Source of the DNA: Vibrio sp. 99-70-13A1
GTDB taxonomy: Bacteria; Pseudomonadota; Gammaproteobacteria; Enterobacterales; Vibrionaceae
Direction of reading: 5' to 3'
DNA: 64,000 nt
NCBI RefSeq assembly: GCF_013114625.1
Contig: NZ_VTXD01000011.1
Span: forward strand, 28,812-92,811
The notes beneath the pieces were generated by a model. The model had not been told where the DNA came from. It made no database searches and was given only the letters and a program-made list of their open reading frames with translations. Shown piece after piece: positions 62,860 through 64,000 of this stretch. The position numbers and the translations under genes were made by a program. The stretch's first letter is position 1; each line of letters begins with the position of its first letter.

Positions 62860-63049
62860 GAATCCTCAAGTTATTTACAATAATTTAAAACACTGTTTAC
62901 TATATCGCTAGTAACAAAAGTAATTACTCTCGCTATTGTTTATTTTTGATAGTGAGATCAAGAAGTAACTATTTGATGATAGTCATTTGAAATGAATTTA
63001 CCGTACTATGACAAACTCTCAATTTCACAACCTTGTATAAGGGTGCTCA

Positions 63050-63685
63050 TTGTTATTAGACCTTGTCATTCAAAGCGTCAATCGGTTTCAAGATGACTGC
63101 TTAAAGCTCTGTGAGCGACACTATCCGACAGTTCATAACCAAGGAATCAGTGAGCACCATATCGGTAAGGCATTTGCTAGAAGAATGCAGCATACTTTTC
63201 TTACTTTTGAGCATGGTTCAGAGATCTGCCCTTTAGAGACTAATGAGTCAAAGGATTCACCACACCACTTTAGAATCTCATCTGAGATTGGGACCGTTTG
63301 GGTGATTACCCACCACATGGTCAGTGCTGGAAAAGTCTGTCGCAAGAAATTGATGTTGGATATTCAAAATTGGCAGCAAGAATATGGCTTCGCAATACAA
63401 CCTAATGATTTACTTATTTTAATTAGTGACCATTGGATCGGGCGCAGCAAAAATAGCCGTGAACTTCTTCACTGGTGGATGGGGGAACTTCCAGATACGG
63501 TTAATGAATATACACAACAAGGTATAACTTTATATGAAAGTGATTCTCAACTCGCAAATAATCTTAATGACAACTTCAGTATTAGTCCTTGTTATATAAA
63601 ATTTGGACACCCTTTAAAGCGTTCAATAAATCAACAAATGGTAAGGAAATATATTCAACTTTATGCTGTTCTCCAGTGGCAATAA
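63050..63685 (+). CDS. Hypothetical protein
   Basis: The 211-residue protein starts with TTG and has AAGGG 7 nt upstream. It is cytosolic and rich in His and Trp (for example FARRMQHTFLTFEHG, ISSEIGTVWVITHHMVS, LLHWWMGELPD) with Cys scattered but no CxxC pair. I do not recognise the family. The coding composition matches its neighbours and it has no overlap with other genes, so it is probably real. Confidence 0.6.
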   Translation: MLLDLVIQSVNRFQDDCLKLCERHYPTVHNQGISEHHIGKAFARRMQHTFLTFEHGSEICPLETNESKDSPHHFRISSEIGTVWVITHHMVSAGKVCRKKLMLDIQNWQQEYGFAIQPNDLLILISDHWIGRSKNSRELLHWWMGELPDTVNEYTQQGITLYESDSQLANNLNDNFSISPCYIKFGHPLKRSINQQMVRKYIQLYAVLQWQ

Positions 63686-64000
63686 TTATTATCACCGCCT
63701 TAACTAGATTATTCGACTAACTCTTGTTTATTCACAATCGATAAGACGACGCGCCGCAAGCTAAAACCACTAATAACGTTACACTTTAAAGCTCTTTTAC
63801 CTATCAGCCCTTATTTTATAATGGTTTCTCTCCGCCTCAGTTCAACATACTTAAAATCTTGATACAAAATGTAATCGATTACTACATATAAGTTAGACAC
63901 TCGTCCATAATAGATAATTATTAATTCACTAATTGCATACTGCGCTTACTTAATATTTTCATTTCTGATACTAATAAGGCTGTACACACTCCCTATATAT
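63686..64000. other. Right-end gap
   Basis: No gene is seen. A perfect 12-bp palindrome GTAATCGATTAC at 63871-63882, flanked by more symmetric bases, resembles a LacI-family operator. The gene it might control lies beyond the window. Confidence 0.5.

Noticed and set aside
1..64000. CRISPR arrays, tRNA, rRNA, insertion sequences
   Set aside because: No repeat-spacer pattern, cloverleaf, ribosomal segments or transposase motifs were seen on either strand.

Overview
The window is AT-rich gammaproteobacterial DNA. Its gene content points to Vibrionaceae, most likely Aliivibrio (A. fischeri / A. logei / A. wodanis type). The evidence is a FadL-VolA lysophospholipase pair, a HutA-like haem receptor, FabV, many short Vibrio-type hypothetical proteins, and E. 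coli-like neighbourhoods such as divergent ybbA/tesA. In V. cholerae the fadL-volA pair lies on the small chromosome, so this may be chromosome II; that is an inference. No rRNA, tRNA, CRISPR array, insertion sequence or prophage was seen. One lone tyrosine recombinase (about 3.6-4.55 kb) next to a 1.3 kb gene-free stretch is the only sign of mobility.

Layout. 0-6.4 kb: a TraF-like barrel protein, a YoaH (UPF0181) small protein, a gene-free stretch, YciH, a Vibrio hypothetical, the tyrosine recombinase, Ddl and a SPOR lipoprotein. 6.5-12.5 kb: a PatZ-type protein acetyltransferase, a LysR regulator and the haem receptor. 12.5-17.5 kb: two small ORFs, then a leftward overlapping operon of TonB-dependent receptor, YfiR-like periplasmic protein and membrane diguanylate cyclase. 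This operon looks like an envelope-to-c-di-GMP signalling module. 17.6-31 kb: the 5-oxoprolinase operon pxpABC, an FAD oxidoreductase, the ybbAP ABC exporter divergent from tesA, fabV, a GAF-EAL phosphodiesterase and a PF09818-type ATPase. 31-40 kb: a DnaJ-related protein, a 2OG-Fe(II) oxygenase, a YjdF-like membrane protein, an SgrR-EamA-zinc-ribbon operon, a MenI-like thioesterase, an M48 lipoprotein protease and an M50 membrane protease. 40-44 kb: fadL-volA. 44-50 kb: many small proteins (two PhnA/YjdM paralogues, zinc ribbons, coupled micro-ORFs, a gene behind a LexA box) and RhlE. 50-64 kb: DUF1223, a TerC/Alx transporter behind a manganese-type riboswitch, a cytosolic 5'-nucleotidase-like enzyme, a YbjD-like OLD nuclease, DUF1097, a LysR regulator divergent from a FocA-CBS fusion, cybB-yceI, DUF2164 and an orphan gene.

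How the genes fit together. The two c-di-GMP enzymes (a synthase at 12.95-14.9 kb and a phosphodiesterase at 27.3-29.2 kb) have opposite predicted activities. FadL, VolA, TesA and FabV form a lipid uptake, hydrolysis and synthesis theme. Iron and manganese handling appears as HutA behind a Fur-like box and TerC behind its riboswitch. Several start codons were moved inward from the longest ORF on the basis of Shine-Dalgarno sequences and signal peptides; each such case is stated in the entry. Family names come from recognising sequence motifs, since no database search was possible.
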